Source: Virgibacillus phasianinus (GTDB lineage Bacteria > Bacillota > Bacilli > Bacillales > Amphibacillaceae). From it: a stretch of 64,000 nt of DNA. The notes under the pieces are model-generated. The model did no database searches. It was given only the letters and a program-made list of their open reading frames with translations, and was not told where the DNA came from. A program made the position numbers and the translations under genes. The DNA is taken from assembly GCF_002216775.1 (NCBI RefSeq), contig NZ_CP022315.1:1488001-1552000 (forward strand), read 5' to 3'. This document shows, piece after piece, positions 27,144 to 37,122 of this stretch. Position 1 is the first letter of the stretch, and every line of letters starts with the position of its first letter.

Positions 27144-28073
27144 GAGGCTGGGACAAAAGTGTTTTAGCCAGGGAGAAATCCGAACTATGATTCAATTCTT
27201 TGATTAGAATTTGAAGTAGTTCGGATTTTTTCTTGTCTGTTTTTGTAAACTAAAGCTAAAAGTATGCGCTGGATTGTTTTTCGCTGCGGACCGTTGCGCA
27301 CCTTAGGGCACGGATTAAGCCTCCTTGAGAAACCCACTGAGGACACTGAAAAAGGTAAATATAGAACAAAATATGCGGATCTATCATCGCATCTTGAATA
27401 TACTGCGCTTTCCGCGGGCGAGTGACGAGCCACCTCGGACTGCCGTCCTCCGGGGTCTCGCCGATCTCTCACTTCCCGCAGGAGTCTCCGTATATTCAAG
27501 ATGCTAAGTATAGGTGAAAAGCTAAAATTTTAAAATCCACCACTTTTTCAGTGGCCTCAAACCCACTCTGCGGGGTCTTAAGACTCGTGCTGTTCCCGCA
27601 GGAGTCAACGATCCGAAGCGTAAGACACCATCGTAATAGTGGATGGACCAGGTAATACCGTTGCTAAGTACCATTAGCGAAGGAAAAACACGGAGACTCC
27701 TCGAAAAAGAAAAGCACTTTTTCTTCGTGCGATGTTTATTCGGGGAAGCATTCCTTGTCCTGTGGGAGCAGAAGCCTCGATGAAACCCCGGAAAACATCA
27801 TCAAAAAAAGCCAACTAAAACCGTCCTTTACGGACAACGTTGGCATACCCCTTGCCAAAACAAGGAAACTCATCAACTACCCACGGAAAACACAATATTT
27901 TTCCGCAACAACCACCGGGGTAATAATTTTTAATTACGTTACAATTTATGAACAATTCGCAATAAGGTTTAAAAAACAGCCAAGAGAAATATCCGAACTA
28001 ATCCAAATTCTAATTAAAGAATTTGGAATCATAGTTCGGATTTCCCAATGACTGAATCACTTGTCTCAGCCTC
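27144..28073. repeat. Composite repeat R, copy 3 (two B-type ends, MITE insert, mutated arm)
   Basis: 930 bp. Both ends are of the B type: GAGGCTGGGACAAAAG at 27144 and CTTGTCTCAGCCTC ending 28073. Each has the ATCCGAACTA hairpin, and each faces a stop codon (argS 10 bp away, the DinB-like gene 32 bp away). It contains a complete MITE (27339-27558). The interval 27781-27960 differs from R1 and R2 almost only by G-to-A changes. Confidence 0.8.
27339..27558. mobile_element. MITE copy 4, inside R3
   Basis: 220 bp from GAGGACACTGAAAAAG to CTTTTTCAGTGGCCTC. Perfect 9-bp flanking duplications AAACCCACT lie at 27330-27338 and 27559-27567. R1 keeps the right half of a MITE at the same site followed by the same AAACCCACT, so the insertion predates the duplication of R. 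Confidence 0.9.
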
Positions 28074-28104
28074 TTATTGATGAAAAACTATCCGTTATTA
28101 ATGC

Positions 28105-28557
28105 TTAATCCGCGTCCACAACTTGTTTCATTGCTTTCATTTTTCCAAGGTGCTCATTTTCGTGATGGATCAGCATGTCGTAAATATCGCCATATGTTTT
28201 AAAATTGCCAAACGGTAGGGTGTAAGGAAGATCCTGTTGGAAGAACTCCTCTGAAAGATCGTTAATGCGCGTATGCTGTTCCTCCAAATGCTTGATGATC
28301 TCCGGGATGCTTGGTGCCGTAGTACTCCAGTCAGCTGGCTTTGTACCATTTTTGAAAAACGCATTATATTCCTCCGGGAAATTGGCGCTTTTTGCTGGAT
28401 ATCCGAATAATAAGCCTTCTGCCGTGACCAGGACGTGTCCAATATGCCAGTGGATTGTATTGTTAAACTGTCTTGGCTGAACATCAGCTGTTTCCTCGTC
28501 AAGACCTTTTACAAATGATAAAAATGTATTTCTTGTAAGATCAAATACAGTTGCCAT
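28105..28557 (-). CDS. DinB/YfiT-like metal-dependent family protein
   Basis: 150 aa four-helix bundle. Three histidines match the DinB-fold metal site: one in NNTIHWHIGHVL and two in LIHHENEHLGKM near the C-terminus. Members act as thiol-dependent transferases or hydrolases, or are uncharacterised; the substrate cannot be read from sequence. GGGAGGAATT precedes the ATG. R3 end B serves as the likely terminator. Confidence 0.8.
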   Translation of the reverse strand: MATVFDLTRNTFLSFVKGLDEETADVQPRQFNNTIHWHIGHVLVTAEGLLFGYPAKSANFPEEYNAFFKNGTKPADWSTTAPSIPEIIKHLEEQHTRINDLSEEFFQQDLPYTLPFGNFKTYGDIYDMLIHHENEHLGKMKAMKQVVDAD

Positions 28558-28686
28558 GTAAATTCCTCCCTGTATCGTATTGCACTTTAACTATAGGAAT
28601 AATTTAGGCAAATGTAAAATAACCAGCCTTATAGGCGGGTTGCATAATTTGCGCTTGCCAATTTGCATAGTTAACAAAAATAGTAG

Positions 28687-28715
28687 TTGACTGAATGATC
28701 ATTCATCTTTAATAT
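28687..28715 (+). promoter_or_regulatory. fadF promoter with FadR-like operator in the spacer
   Basis: TTGACT and TAATAT with 17-bp spacing. The perfect palindrome TGAATGATCATTCA (28692-28705) overlaps the -35 edge and the spacer. This matches the core of the B. subtilis FadR box (TGAATGA..TCATTCA). A FadR-like TetR gene lies at 36479. Binding would block RNA polymerase; acyl-CoA would relieve it (by homology). Confidence 0.8.
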
Positions 28716-28806
28716 AAGTAATATAGATTAAAAAAGCATATAATTATCTGGAAAATGAAATCGCTGCCATTTTTCAGTATAATAGATTTTAAAGGAGGAG
28801 CGGATA

Positions 28807-30915
28807 GTGGATACATTTTTACTTATTAATATGATTGCATTCATAGCAATTGTTATCTACGGACTGTATTTATTCGCTAGAGTAGTAGCTACGCGTGTAG
28901 CGTACATTAAACTCGGGAAGAAGTCGGAGTTTGACCGCGATTTTAAAGAGCGGTTCCGCCGAATCGGAAAAATAGTGTTCGGCCAAGCCAAACTTCTGAA
29001 AGATAAAAAGTCAGGGACCATTCATGTCATGATGTTTTATGGCTTCATACTTGTTCAGTTTGGTGCGATTGATATGTTTGTTAAAGGGCTTGCACCAGAG
29101 AACCATCTACCATTTGGCCCGGTTTACCCTGCTTTTACGTTTTTCCAGGAATTAGTAACACTGATGATCCTAGTAGCGGTTGGATGGGCATTTCACCGCC
29201 GTTATGTAGAAAAAATTGTCCGCTTGAAGCGAGGCTTTAAAGCGGGATTGGTACTCATTTTCATTGGAACCCTAATGCTTTCCGTATTAGTAGGAAATGG
29301 AATGGCTATGGTTTGGCATGGTGAGGCAGCAACATGGTCAGAACCAATTGCTAGTGTAATAGCATCAGGATTCAGGTGGTTAAGTCCTGTTGCGGCAATG
29401 GTCATCTTTTATGTCGCCTGGTGGGTGCACGCCATCACCATCCTGTCATTCTTAATCTATGTTCCACAATCAAAACACGCTCACTTACTTGCAGCGCCAG
29501 TCAACGTTTTCTTAAGCAAACGTGTACCAGGTAAATTGAAAAAGCTGGACTTTGATATTGATGAGGATGCTGAAGAAAGTGAAGAGGATATTTCATTTGG
29601 TGTTGGCAAGGTGGAGGACTTTGAGCAATTCCAAATGATCGACTTTTATGCATGTGTCGAATGTGGACGCTGTACGGATGTTTGTCCAGCATCCGGTTCA
29701 GGTAAAATGCTGTCGCCAATGGATATCATGGTAAAGGTTCGTGATCATCTAACAGCAAAAGGAGCAGCAATTACCGGGAAATCACCATGGGTTCCATCGT
29801 ATGCATTTGCCGGAACTGCCGGTAATCAAATCGCAAGTGGCAAGGCGGCTGAAAATCCAGTAAGTGACATCAGCTTAATTGGTGACGTTATAACAGAAGA
29901 AGAGCTCGGTGGCTGTACAACATGCCGTAACTGTGAAGATGCCTGTCCGGTTATGAACGAACACGTCGGTACAATCATTGACATGCGCCGTTACCTTGTT
30001 ATGACTGAGGGTAAGATGGATCCAGATGCCCAGCGTGCAGTCATGAATATCGAACGTCAAGGGAATCCTTGGGGATTATCAAAGAAAGATCGTATCAAGT
30101 GGCGTGAAACAGATGAGTCTGTTTATATTCCGACTGTTAAAGAATTGAAAAAAGAAGATAAAGAATTTGAATATTTGTTCTGGGTTAGTTCCATGGGTTC
30201 ATATGACAGCCGCAGTCAAAAAATCGCAATTGCATTTGCTAAACTGATGAACAAAGCAGGAATCAGCTTTGCAATTATGGGCAATAAGGAAGCCAATTCC
30301 GGTGATACAGCACGCCGAATCGGGAATGAATTCTTGTTCCAGGAAATTGCTGAGAAAAATATTAAAGAATTTGAAAAAAATGGTGTAACTAAAATCGTTA
30401 CAATTGATCCGCATGCCTACAATATTTTCAAAAATGAGTATCCCGACTTTGGTTACGAGGCGGAGGTTTACCATCACACACAAATGATTTATGACCTTGT
30501 GGTGAGCGGGAAGCTAGAGCCGCGCGGAGAAATTAATGAGCGCTTAACCTATCATGATTCTTGTTATCTAGGACGATACAACGGTGTGTATGACCCACCG
30601 CGTGAAATTTTAAAATCGATCCCGGGTCTTGAATTAGTAGAAATGGACCGAAGTCGTGAGAATGGAATGTGCTGTGGTGCCGGCGGTGGCTTAATGTGGC
30701 AGGAAGATACAACAGGAAACCGGATTAATGTTGCGCGCACCGAACAGGCAATGACCGTTGAACCAACCATGATTTCAACTGCTTGTCCGTATTGCCTGAC
30801 CATGATTAGTGATGGTACAAAAGCAAAAGAAGTGGAAGAAGATATTGGTACAATGGATGTTGCGGAAATTCTAGCATTATCAGTATTTGTTGAAGAACAA
30901 GTGAAATCAGCTTAA
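28807..30915 (+). CDS. fadF: Membrane (Fe-S) oxidoreductase FadF (ETF:menaquinone oxidoreductase type)
   Basis: 702 aa. The N-terminal NarI-like membrane part has about six helices (1-230). Two [4Fe-4S] motifs follow, CVECGRCTDVCP and CTTCRNCEDACP. Two C-terminal CCG domains (GMCCGAGGG, CPYC) resemble heterodisulfide reductase subunits. In B. subtilis FadF is thought to pass electrons from acyl-CoA dehydrogenases/ETF to the quinone pool, which suits its place ahead of beta-oxidation genes. GTG start behind AAAGGAGGAG. The upstream promoter carries a FadR-like site. Confidence 0.92.
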   Translation: MDTFLLINMIAFIAIVIYGLYLFARVVATRVAYIKLGKKSEFDRDFKERFRRIGKIVFGQAKLLKDKKSGTIHVMMFYGFILVQFGAIDMFVKGLAPENHLPFGPVYPAFTFFQELVTLMILVAVGWAFHRRYVEKIVRLKRGFKAGLVLIFIGTLMLSVLVGNGMAMVWHGEAATWSEPIASVIASGFRWLSPVAAMVIFYVAWWVHAITILSFLIYVPQSKHAHLLAAPVNVFLSKRVPGKLKKLDFDIDEDAEESEEDISFGVGKVEDFEQFQMIDFYACVECGRCTDVCPASGSGKMLSPMDIMVKVRDHLTAKGAAITGKSPWVPSYAFAGTAGNQIASGKAAENPVSDISLIGDVITEEELGGCTTCRNCEDACPVMNEHVGTIIDMRRYLVMTEGKMDPDAQRAVMNIERQGNPWGLSKKDRIKWRETDESVYIPTVKELKKEDKEFEYLFWVSSMGSYDSRSQKIAIAFAKLMNKAGISFAIMGNKEANSGDTARRIGNEFLFQEIAEKNIKEFEKNGVTKIVTIDPHAYNIFKNEYPDFGYEAEVYHHTQMIYDLVVSGKLEPRGEINERLTYHDSCYLGRYNGVYDPPREILKSIPGLELVEMDRSRENGMCCGAGGGLMWQEDTTGNRINVARTEQAMTVEPTMISTACPYCLTMISDGTKAKEVEEDIGTMDVAEILALSVFVEEQVKSA

Positions 30916-30951
30916 AATGATAGAGAGGTAGATTGCTACCTCTCTATCATT
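30916..30951 (+). terminator. Perfect hairpin after fadF
   Basis: 16-bp perfect stem (AATGATAGAGAGGTAG) with a 4-nt loop, starting just after the stop. No T-run follows on the + strand, so it may be a weak terminator or an mRNA-protecting hairpin between fadF and the thiolase gene. Confidence 0.55.
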
Positions 30952-30987
30952 AAGCATTAAAATTGAGCGAGCGTTCAATCACAGAAA

Positions 30988-31001
30988 AGAAAGCGTTATC
31001 A
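30988..31001 (+). promoter_or_regulatory. cre-like CcpA site before the thiolase gene
   Basis: AGAAAGCGTTATCA differs at one position from a good cre (TGAAAGCGTTATCA). It lies 32 bp upstream of the thiolase start. Catabolite repression is known for mmgA genes in Bacillus; here it is predicted only. Confidence 0.45.
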
Positions 31002-31032
31002 AATTTTGGGATTAGAAAGGGATGGAATTTAA

Positions 31033-32223
31033 ATGGCAAAAGCTGTAATCATATCTGGAGCACGTACACCTTTTGGAAAATTTGGAGGAGCATTAAAGCC
31101 TTTTACTGCATCACAATTGGGAGGGAAAGCTATCCGCGGGGCACTTGATCGTGCAGGACTTGAAGAAAATGAAATTGATGAGGTAATCATGGGGACTGTA
31201 CTGCAAGGTGGCCAGGGACAAATTCCGTCCCGACAAGCTGCGCGTGAAGCAGGTATTCCTTGGGATGTGAAAACAGAAACAATCAATAAAGTGTGCGCAT
31301 CAGGTCTGCGCAGTGTAACCCTTGCAGATCAATTGATTCGCCTTGGTGATGAGTCGGTCATTGTAGCTGGTGGAATGGAAAGCATGAGCAACGCACCATA
31401 TTTCTTGCCTGATGCTCGCTGGGGTAACCGCATGGGCGATAAATCAGTGAAAGATATGATGGTTCACGATGGTCTGACATGTTCGTTTAATAACGTTCAT
31501 ATGGGCAACTACGGAAATGGCACCGCCGAGAAACATGAATTATCAAGAGAACAGCAGGATGAGTGGTCATACCGTTCCCATCAGCGCGCAGTTGAGGCGA
31601 TCGAGAATGGGAAATTTGCTGAAGAAATCGTACCGTTAGAGGTTCAAAAACGAAAAGGAGATCCAATTGTCGTGGATACAGATGAGGCGCCGCGCAAGGA
31701 TACAACCTTAGAGAAGCTGGCTAAATTACGCCCGGCGTTTGGTTCAGACGGAACAATTACTGCCGGTAATGCACCAGGAGTCAATGATGGAGCAGCAGCG
31801 TTTGTTGTGATGTCTGAAGAAAAGGCAGAACAACTTGGCAAGACGCCAATGGCAACAGTACTGGGTCATGCAGAGGTTGCTGTGGAAGCAAAGAACTTCC
31901 CTGAAACTCCTGGACTTGTTATTAATCGATTGCTGGAAAAGACCGGACATTCAATCGATGACATTGATTTATTTGAGATTAATGAAGCATTTGCAGTTGT
32001 ATCGCTTGCAAGTGGTAAAATAGCTGGCGTTGATCCGGAGAAAGTCAATGTGAATGGCGGAGCAGTTGCACTTGGTCATCCAATTGGGGCAAGTGGTTCT
32101 CGCATTATTTTAACATTGATTCATGAATTAAAACGCCGCGGCGGTGGACTAGGCATTGCAGCAATTTGCAGCGGTGGCGGTCAAGGAGACGCAATCTTAA
32201 TAGAAGTTCCTAAAATTAATTAA
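31033..32223 (+). CDS. Acetyl-CoA C-acetyltransferase (thiolase, MmgA/AtoB type)
   Basis: 396 aa. The nucleophile is Cys88 in [10 protein letters not shown]. The catalytic His lies in [11 protein letters not shown], the second Cys in [10 protein letters not shown], and the oxyanion-hole motif in NEAFA. It joins or cleaves acetoacetyl-CoA or beta-ketoacyl-CoA. It leads a run of acyl-CoA genes through icmF with short gaps and one orientation, apparently one operon. Confidence 0.93.
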   Translation: MAKAVIISGARTPFGKFGGALKPFTASQLGGKAIRGALDRAGLEENEIDEVIMGTVLQGGQGQIPSRQAAREAGIPWDVKTETINKVCASGLRSVTLADQLIRLGDESVIVAGGMESMSNAPYFLPDARWGNRMGDKSVKDMMVHDGLTCSFNNVHMGNYGNGTAEKHELSREQQDEWSYRSHQRAVEAIENGKFAEEIVPLEVQKRKGDPIVVDTDEAPRKDTTLEKLAKLRPAFGSDGTITAGNAPGVNDGAAAFVVMSEEKAEQLGKTPMATVLGHAEVAVEAKNFPETPGLVINRLLEKTGHSIDDIDLFEINEAFAVVSLASGKIAGVDPEKVNVNGGAVALGHPIGASGSRIILTLIHELKRRGGGLGIAAICSGGGQGDAILIEVPKIN

Positions 32224-32258
32224 ACCACTTGACGCAAAGGAAAGAGGAGGCAGACACC

Positions 32259-33107
32259 ATGGAAATAAAAAGAGTTATGGTCATTGGGGCGGGACAAATG
32301 GGTGGCGGAATTGCGCAAGTATGCGCACAAGCCGGATTTGACGTATTACTAAATGACATGAATCAAGATGCACTCGATAAAGGAATGAAGCGTATTGAAA
32401 AGCTTTTGACACGGGCAGTTGATAAAGAAAGAATCAATGAGTCTGATAAAACAGATACATTAAATCGCTTATCAAAATCGTCACAACTGCAGGATGCGCA
32501 TAACTGCGACCTTGTCATCGAAGCAGTTGTGGAAAATATGGATGTGAAAGAAAAGGTATTTGGCGAGCTGGATAACATTGTGCCGAAACATGCTATTTTA
32601 GCGTCAAACACCTCATCACTTCCAATTACGGAAATAGCTGCAGCAACAAAACGTCCTGATCAAGTTATTGGCATGCATTTCATGAATCCGGTGCCGGTAA
32701 TGAAGCTTGTCGAAATCATACGTGGATTGCAAACAAGTGATGAAACATACAACGTTATTAAAGAAATGACAGACAAACTAAGTAAAGTGCCGGTCGAAGT
32801 GGAAGATTTCCCTGGTTTTGTTGCAAACCGCATATTAATGCCCATGATTAATGAAGCAATTTACACCGTTTACGAGGGTGTTTCGTCTGTTGAAGATGTT
32901 GACACGGTCATGAAACTTGGTATGAATCACCCAATGGGGCCATTGACGCTGGCAGACTTCATCGGTCTTGATACATGTCTATACATTATGGAAGTACTGT
33001 ATGAAGGATTTGGCGACAGTAAATATCGCCCATGTCCATTATTACGTAAATACGTTAAAGCAGGCTGGCTAGGTAAAAAAAGCGGCCGCGGCTTTTACCA
33101 GTATTAA
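32259..33107 (+). CDS. 3-hydroxybutyryl-CoA dehydrogenase
   Basis: 282 aa (MmgB/Hbd type). Rossmann motif [17 protein letters not shown], catalytic His in [15 protein letters not shown], and the C-terminal dimer domain. It oxidises 3-hydroxyacyl-CoA with NAD(P). ATG 32259 with AAGAGGAGG; an in-frame TTG further upstream is not preferred. Confidence 0.93.
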   Translation: MEIKRVMVIGAGQMGGGIAQVCAQAGFDVLLNDMNQDALDKGMKRIEKLLTRAVDKERINESDKTDTLNRLSKSSQLQDAHNCDLVIEAVVENMDVKEKVFGELDNIVPKHAILASNTSSLPITEIAAATKRPDQVIGMHFMNPVPVMKLVEIIRGLQTSDETYNVIKEMTDKLSKVPVEVEDFPGFVANRILMPMINEAIYTVYEGVSSVEDVDTVMKLGMNHPMGPLTLADFIGLDTCLYIMEVLYEGFGDSKYRPCPLLRKYVKAGWLGKKSGRGFYQY

Positions 33108-33109
33108 AA

Positions 33110-33171
33110 GGGGGACAGTCCCCCAGCGCGGTAGTGCGGTAACGCGTTAATGTGGCGGGGGACTGTCCCCC
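33110..33171. repeat. Pair of GGGGGACAGTCCCCC palindromes
   Basis: GGGGGACAGTCCCCC (33110-33124) and its reverse complement GGGGGACTGTCCCCC (33157-33171), separated by 32 bp. Each is nearly self-palindromic and together they form a larger hairpin within the operon. Such G5AC..GTC5 sequences recur between genes in various bacteria (recollection). Confidence 0.7.
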
Positions 33172-33215
33172 TGCTTATGCTTTACACATCATGAAAAACG
33201 AGGGGAGGCGCATTC

Positions 33216-34358
33216 ATGAACATACATTTTACGGAAGAGCAGGAAATGATGCGCAAAATGGTTCGGGATTTTGCCCAAAAGGAAGTAGCAGTAGAAGTGG
33301 AACGAATGGAAAAGGAAGACCGTCATCCAAAGGAGTTAATCCGAAAGATGGGGGAGCTTGGATTAATGGGGATTCCTATTCCGGAAGAATACGGCGGGAG
33401 TGGGATGGATTTCATATCCTATACCATTGCAATCCATGAACTATCAAAGGTGAGCGCGGCACTTGGCGTTATTTTGTCGGTTCATACATCGGTTGGTACG
33501 AATCCGATTCTTTATTTTGGAACAGAAGAACAAAAGAAAAAGTATATTCCTAAACTTGCTTCCGGCGAGTATTTAGGTGCGTTTGCACTTACGGAATCGA
33601 GTGCGGGGTCAGATGCAGCAAGCTTGAAAACAAGAGCCAAAAAAGATGGCGATCATTATATTCTTACGGGTTCAAAAGCTTTTATTACGAATGGTGGCGT
33701 GGCAGATACATACGTTACCTTTGCCAGAACGAGCGATGAAAAAGGTGCTAAAGGCGTCACTGCTTTTATTTTGGAAAAAGATACACCTGGCCTTACAGTA
33801 GGCAAAACGGAAAAGAAAATGGGCTTGCACGGAACAAAAACAGTTGAATTAAACTTTGACCAATGTGTAGTCCCAAAAGAACAGATGCTTGGTAATGAAG
33901 GAGAAGGCTTTAAAATTGCCATGGCCAACTTAAACTTCGGCCGAATTGGTATCGCGTCACAAGCGCTGGGTATTGGCGAGGCAGCACTTGAGCATGCCGT
34001 TAACTATGCAAAAGAACGCGAACAATTTGGTAAATCCATCGCACGCAATCAAGGGATTTCTTTTAAATTGGCAGATATGGCAACAGATGTTGAAGCATCA
34101 AAACTATTAGTCTATCAGGCTGCTGCCATGGTTCAGGCGGATATACCATGTAATAAAGAAGCATCGATGGCCAAACTCTATGCATCAAAAACAGCCAGGA
34201 AGACTGCGATTGAAGCGGTTCAAGTATATGGCGGCTATGGTTACACAGAGGATTACCCCGCTGAGCGCTTTTTCCGTGATGCTAAAATCACAGAAATTTA
34301 TGAGGGCACAAGTGAAATTCAACATATTGTAATAGCAAAAAGTCTATTAAAGGATTAG
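33216..34358 (+). CDS. Acyl-CoA dehydrogenase, copy 1
   Basis: 380 aa, short/branched-chain type. Complete three-domain ACAD with [13 protein letters not shown]-type FAD contacts, [39 protein letters not shown] and the catalytic Glu in IYEGTSEIQ. It passes electrons to ETF. Next to a close paralogue (13 bp gap); both match AcdA/MmgC-like enzymes. Exact chain preference cannot be told. Confidence 0.92.
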   Translation: MNIHFTEEQEMMRKMVRDFAQKEVAVEVERMEKEDRHPKELIRKMGELGLMGIPIPEEYGGSGMDFISYTIAIHELSKVSAALGVILSVHTSVGTNPILYFGTEEQKKKYIPKLASGEYLGAFALTESSAGSDAASLKTRAKKDGDHYILTGSKAFITNGGVADTYVTFARTSDEKGAKGVTAFILEKDTPGLTVGKTEKKMGLHGTKTVELNFDQCVVPKEQMLGNEGEGFKIAMANLNFGRIGIASQALGIGEAALEHAVNYAKEREQFGKSIARNQGISFKLADMATDVEASKLLVYQAAAMVQADIPCNKEASMAKLYASKTARKTAIEAVQVYGGYGYTEDYPAERFFRDAKITEIYEGTSEIQHIVIAKSLLKD

Positions 34359-34371
34359 GGAGGCAACAAAC

Positions 34372-35514
34372 ATGAATTTTCAACTATCAGATGAACAAGA
34401 AATGCTGCGCAAAATGGTCCGCGACTTTGCGAAAAAGGATGTAGAACCTACTGCAGCAGAACGCGATGAGGAAGAACGTTTTGACCGGGGCATTTTTAAT
34501 AAAATGGCAGAGCTAGGATTAACAGGAATTCCATGGCCGGAAGAGTATGGCGGAATTGGCGCTGATTATGTCAGCTATGTGATAGCAGTAGAAGAACTTT
34601 CCCGCCTCTGCGCGTCAACAGGTGTCACCCTTTCAGCACATATTTCACTGTGCAGCTGGCCAATTTTCACGTATGGAAACGAGGAACAAAAGAAAAACTT
34701 CCTGACACGCTTAGCAACTGGTGAGGCACTTGGTGCTTACGCTTTATCGGAGCCTGGTGCTGGTAGTGATGCTGCATCAATGCGCACGGTTGCGAAAAAG
34801 GATGGCGATGATTACATTTTAAACGGCAGTAAAGTATGGATTACCAATGGCGGTGTAGCAGACATTTACTTAGTTTTTGCGAAAACAGATGTGGACGCAA
34901 AACATAAAGGTGTCAGCGCATTTATCGTTGAAAAAGGTACGGAAGGATTCACCTTTGGTAAGAAAGAAAAGAAATTAGGGATTCGTTCATCTCCAACAAC
35001 CGAATTGATTTTTGAAAACTGCCGCGTGCCAAAAGAGAACATGCTTGGTGCTGAAGGGGACGGCTTTAAGATTGCCATGACAACACTTGATGGCGGACGT
35101 AATGGCATTGCAGCCCAAGCATTGGGGATTGCTCAAGGTGCATTGGATGCGGCTGTTGGTTATGCAAAAGAGCGTGAACAGTTTGGTAAACCAATTGCCC
35201 ATAACCAAGGGATTTCTTTCAAACTGGCAGACATGGCGACCGACATAGAAGCTGCTCGCCTATTAACTTATCAAGCAGCATGGCTTGAATCAAATGGATT
35301 GCCGTATGGTAAGCAATCAGCAATGTCAAAACTATTTGCCGGTGACGCTGCAATGCGGATTACCGTTGAAGCGGTTCAAGTATTCGGTGGGTATGGATAT
35401 ACAAAAGACTACCCAGTTGAACGCTACATGCGCGATGCTAAAATCACACAAATTTATGAAGGAACAAACGAAATCCAACGGCTTGTTATTGGAAGAATGC
35501 TAACGAAGCCGTAA
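34372..35514 (+). CDS. Acyl-CoA dehydrogenase, copy 2
   Basis: 380 aa, the same length as its neighbour and clearly homologous along its length, suggesting a tandem duplication with later divergence. [34 protein letters not shown] and the catalytic Glu in IYEGTNEIQ are present. Two dehydrogenases next to icmF would suit straight and branched C4/C5 acyl-CoAs (inference). Confidence 0.92.
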   Translation: MNFQLSDEQEMLRKMVRDFAKKDVEPTAAERDEEERFDRGIFNKMAELGLTGIPWPEEYGGIGADYVSYVIAVEELSRLCASTGVTLSAHISLCSWPIFTYGNEEQKKNFLTRLATGEALGAYALSEPGAGSDAASMRTVAKKDGDDYILNGSKVWITNGGVADIYLVFAKTDVDAKHKGVSAFIVEKGTEGFTFGKKEKKLGIRSSPTTELIFENCRVPKENMLGAEGDGFKIAMTTLDGGRNGIAAQALGIAQGALDAAVGYAKEREQFGKPIAHNQGISFKLADMATDIEAARLLTYQAAWLESNGLPYGKQSAMSKLFAGDAAMRITVEAVQVFGGYGYTKDYPVERYMRDAKITQIYEGTNEIQRLVIGRMLTKP

Positions 35515-35543
35515 GCGGATGAAGCAGGAAAGGATGACCACAC

Positions 35544-36482
35544 GTGCACACCCTAGTTGAACGGATGAAGGAACAGGATATTCGGGCGTTAGCCAAAGCC
35601 ATCACATTGGTTGAGAACGATCATCCAGAAAAGCTGTCACTCCTTCGTGACGTATATGCTTTGGAGAGGAATGCCCGACATGTCGGGATTACTGGTTCAC
35701 CGGGAGCGGGGAAAAGCTCGCTTGTAAACCGCTTGCTCTCCCATATACGCGCAGAAGGAAAAACAGTCGCGGTGATTGCTGTAGATCCGACAAGTCCGTT
35801 CTCCGGCGGTGCGCTGCTGGGTGATCGTGTTCGTATGAATGAACATTTCACGGATGATGGTGTTTATATTAGAAGCATGGCGACCCGGGGGAGTTTAGGC
35901 GGACTTGCACGCGCAACTAAAGATGCTCTTAGGATTTGCGATGCGTATGGTTTTGATGTTGTCATTGTCGAAACAGTAGGCGTCGGACAATCTGAACTTG
36001 ATATCATGAAAGTTGTTGACACTACCGCGCTTGTATTAACACCAAACAGTGGTGACGTCCTGCAGATTTTTAAAGCAGGCATCATGGAAATTGCTGATTT
36101 ATTTGTGATTAACAAAGGTGACTTACCGGGCTACGGCAAACTGAAGGCTCTGTTAAAGGAGCTGGTTATGATGACAGCGACCAAGAACCATGAGAACGCG
36201 ATAATCAAAACAATCAGTACGGAAAATAAAGGGATAGATAAACTGTGGCAAAAGATTAATGAACATCACGATTTTTTATATGAAACAAATGAAGGAGAAA
36301 GACGCCGAGCTGAACAGCAGAAGCTTGAAGTCCATGAATTGCTTCGTGAGGAAATCTGGCGCGAAGTAAAAGATTTCATGGACAAAAACACTGATTTTTC
36401 GCCAATTAATGCGGATAGCGACCCATACCAGCAGGCGATTGACTGGTATCAAAAATGGAAAAAGGAAGGGGTAGTCAAATGA
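35544..36482 (+). CDS. meaB: Mutase-associated G-protein chaperone MeaB (ArgK family)
   Basis: 312 aa P-loop GTPase. Walker A is [24 protein letters not shown] and VETVGVGQSE are the switch/Walker B regions; VINKGD is the base-recognition motif. MeaB proteins gate B12 loading and protect acyl-CoA mutases. A free MeaB is notable because the neighbouring IcmF has its own fused G domain. GTG start behind AGGAAAGG. The stop overlaps the fadR start (ATGA). Confidence 0.93.
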   Translation: MHTLVERMKEQDIRALAKAITLVENDHPEKLSLLRDVYALERNARHVGITGSPGAGKSSLVNRLLSHIRAEGKTVAVIAVDPTSPFSGGALLGDRVRMNEHFTDDGVYIRSMATRGSLGGLARATKDALRICDAYGFDVVIVETVGVGQSELDIMKVVDTTALVLTPNSGDVLQIFKAGIMEIADLFVINKGDLPGYGKLKALLKELVMMTATKNHENAIIKTISTENKGIDKLWQKINEHHDFLYETNEGERRRAEQQKLEVHELLREEIWREVKDFMDKNTDFSPINADSDPYQQAIDWYQKWKKEGVVK

Positions 36483-37120
36483 CCCAAAAACAAATCCTTT
36501 CTTCTGTAAAAGATCAAAACCTGATTGAGAAAAGGCGAAATCAAATGATTAAAGGTGCCATAACCTTGTTTAAGGAAAAAGGCTTCCACCGGACCACAAC
36601 ACGTGAAATCGCCAAGGAATCAGGCTTTAGTATAGGTACATTGTATGAATATATTCGTACGAAAGAAGATGTATTATTTCTTGTTTGTGATGCGATTTAC
36701 TTACAGGTTCGCGAGAGTCTTGATGCAGCCATTGACATTAAAGATCCATCGGTAACTAGTTTCGTTAAAGTCATTAAATCGTACTTCAAGCTGATGGATG
36801 AAATGCAGGAAGAAGTCGTGGTCATGTATCAGGAGGTTAAGTCACTGGAAAAGGATACCAAGGAATATGTCCTGCAGAAGGAACGGGACATGGTGGGAAT
36901 GCTGGAACGCGTCATCGTTACATGCCTGCCACAACCCATTAACGGCCAGGATGCAAAGCTTTTGGCTAACAACATTTTTGTTCAAGGGCAAATGTGGGGA
37001 TTCAGACGCTGGATGCTGCAGAAGCAATTCACACTGGATGAATATGTGGATCGGCAAATCCATTACTTATTACAGAGTTTAGAAATAAAAACAGTTCCAC
37101 AAAATAGACGGGAGGCTTGA
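36479..37120 (+). CDS. fadR: TetR-family repressor, FadR-like
   Basis: 213 aa. N-terminal helix-turn-helix (about 18-62: [35 protein letters not shown]) and a long ligand domain, as in B. subtilis FadR, which senses long-chain acyl-CoA. Start ATG 36479 overlaps the meaB stop; AAGGAAGGGG upstream. It probably regulates its own operon region and fadF, where a palindromic TGAATGATCATTCA sits in the promoter. Confidence 0.82.
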   Translation: MTQKQILSSVKDQNLIEKRRNQMIKGAITLFKEKGFHRTTTREIAKESGFSIGTLYEYIRTKEDVLFLVCDAIYLQVRESLDAAIDIKDPSVTSFVKVIKSYFKLMDEMQEEVVVMYQEVKSLEKDTKEYVLQKERDMVGMLERVIVTCLPQPINGQDAKLLANNIFVQGQMWGFRRWMLQKQFTLDEYVDRQIHYLLQSLEIKTVPQNRREA

Positions 37121-37122
37121 TG

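Noticed and set aside
27781-27960. Diversity-generating retroelement as the cause of the mutated arm
   Set aside because: Those mutate adenines in a variable gene copy and need a reverse transcriptase. Here guanines on one strand change, in non-coding DNA, and no such gene is in the window.
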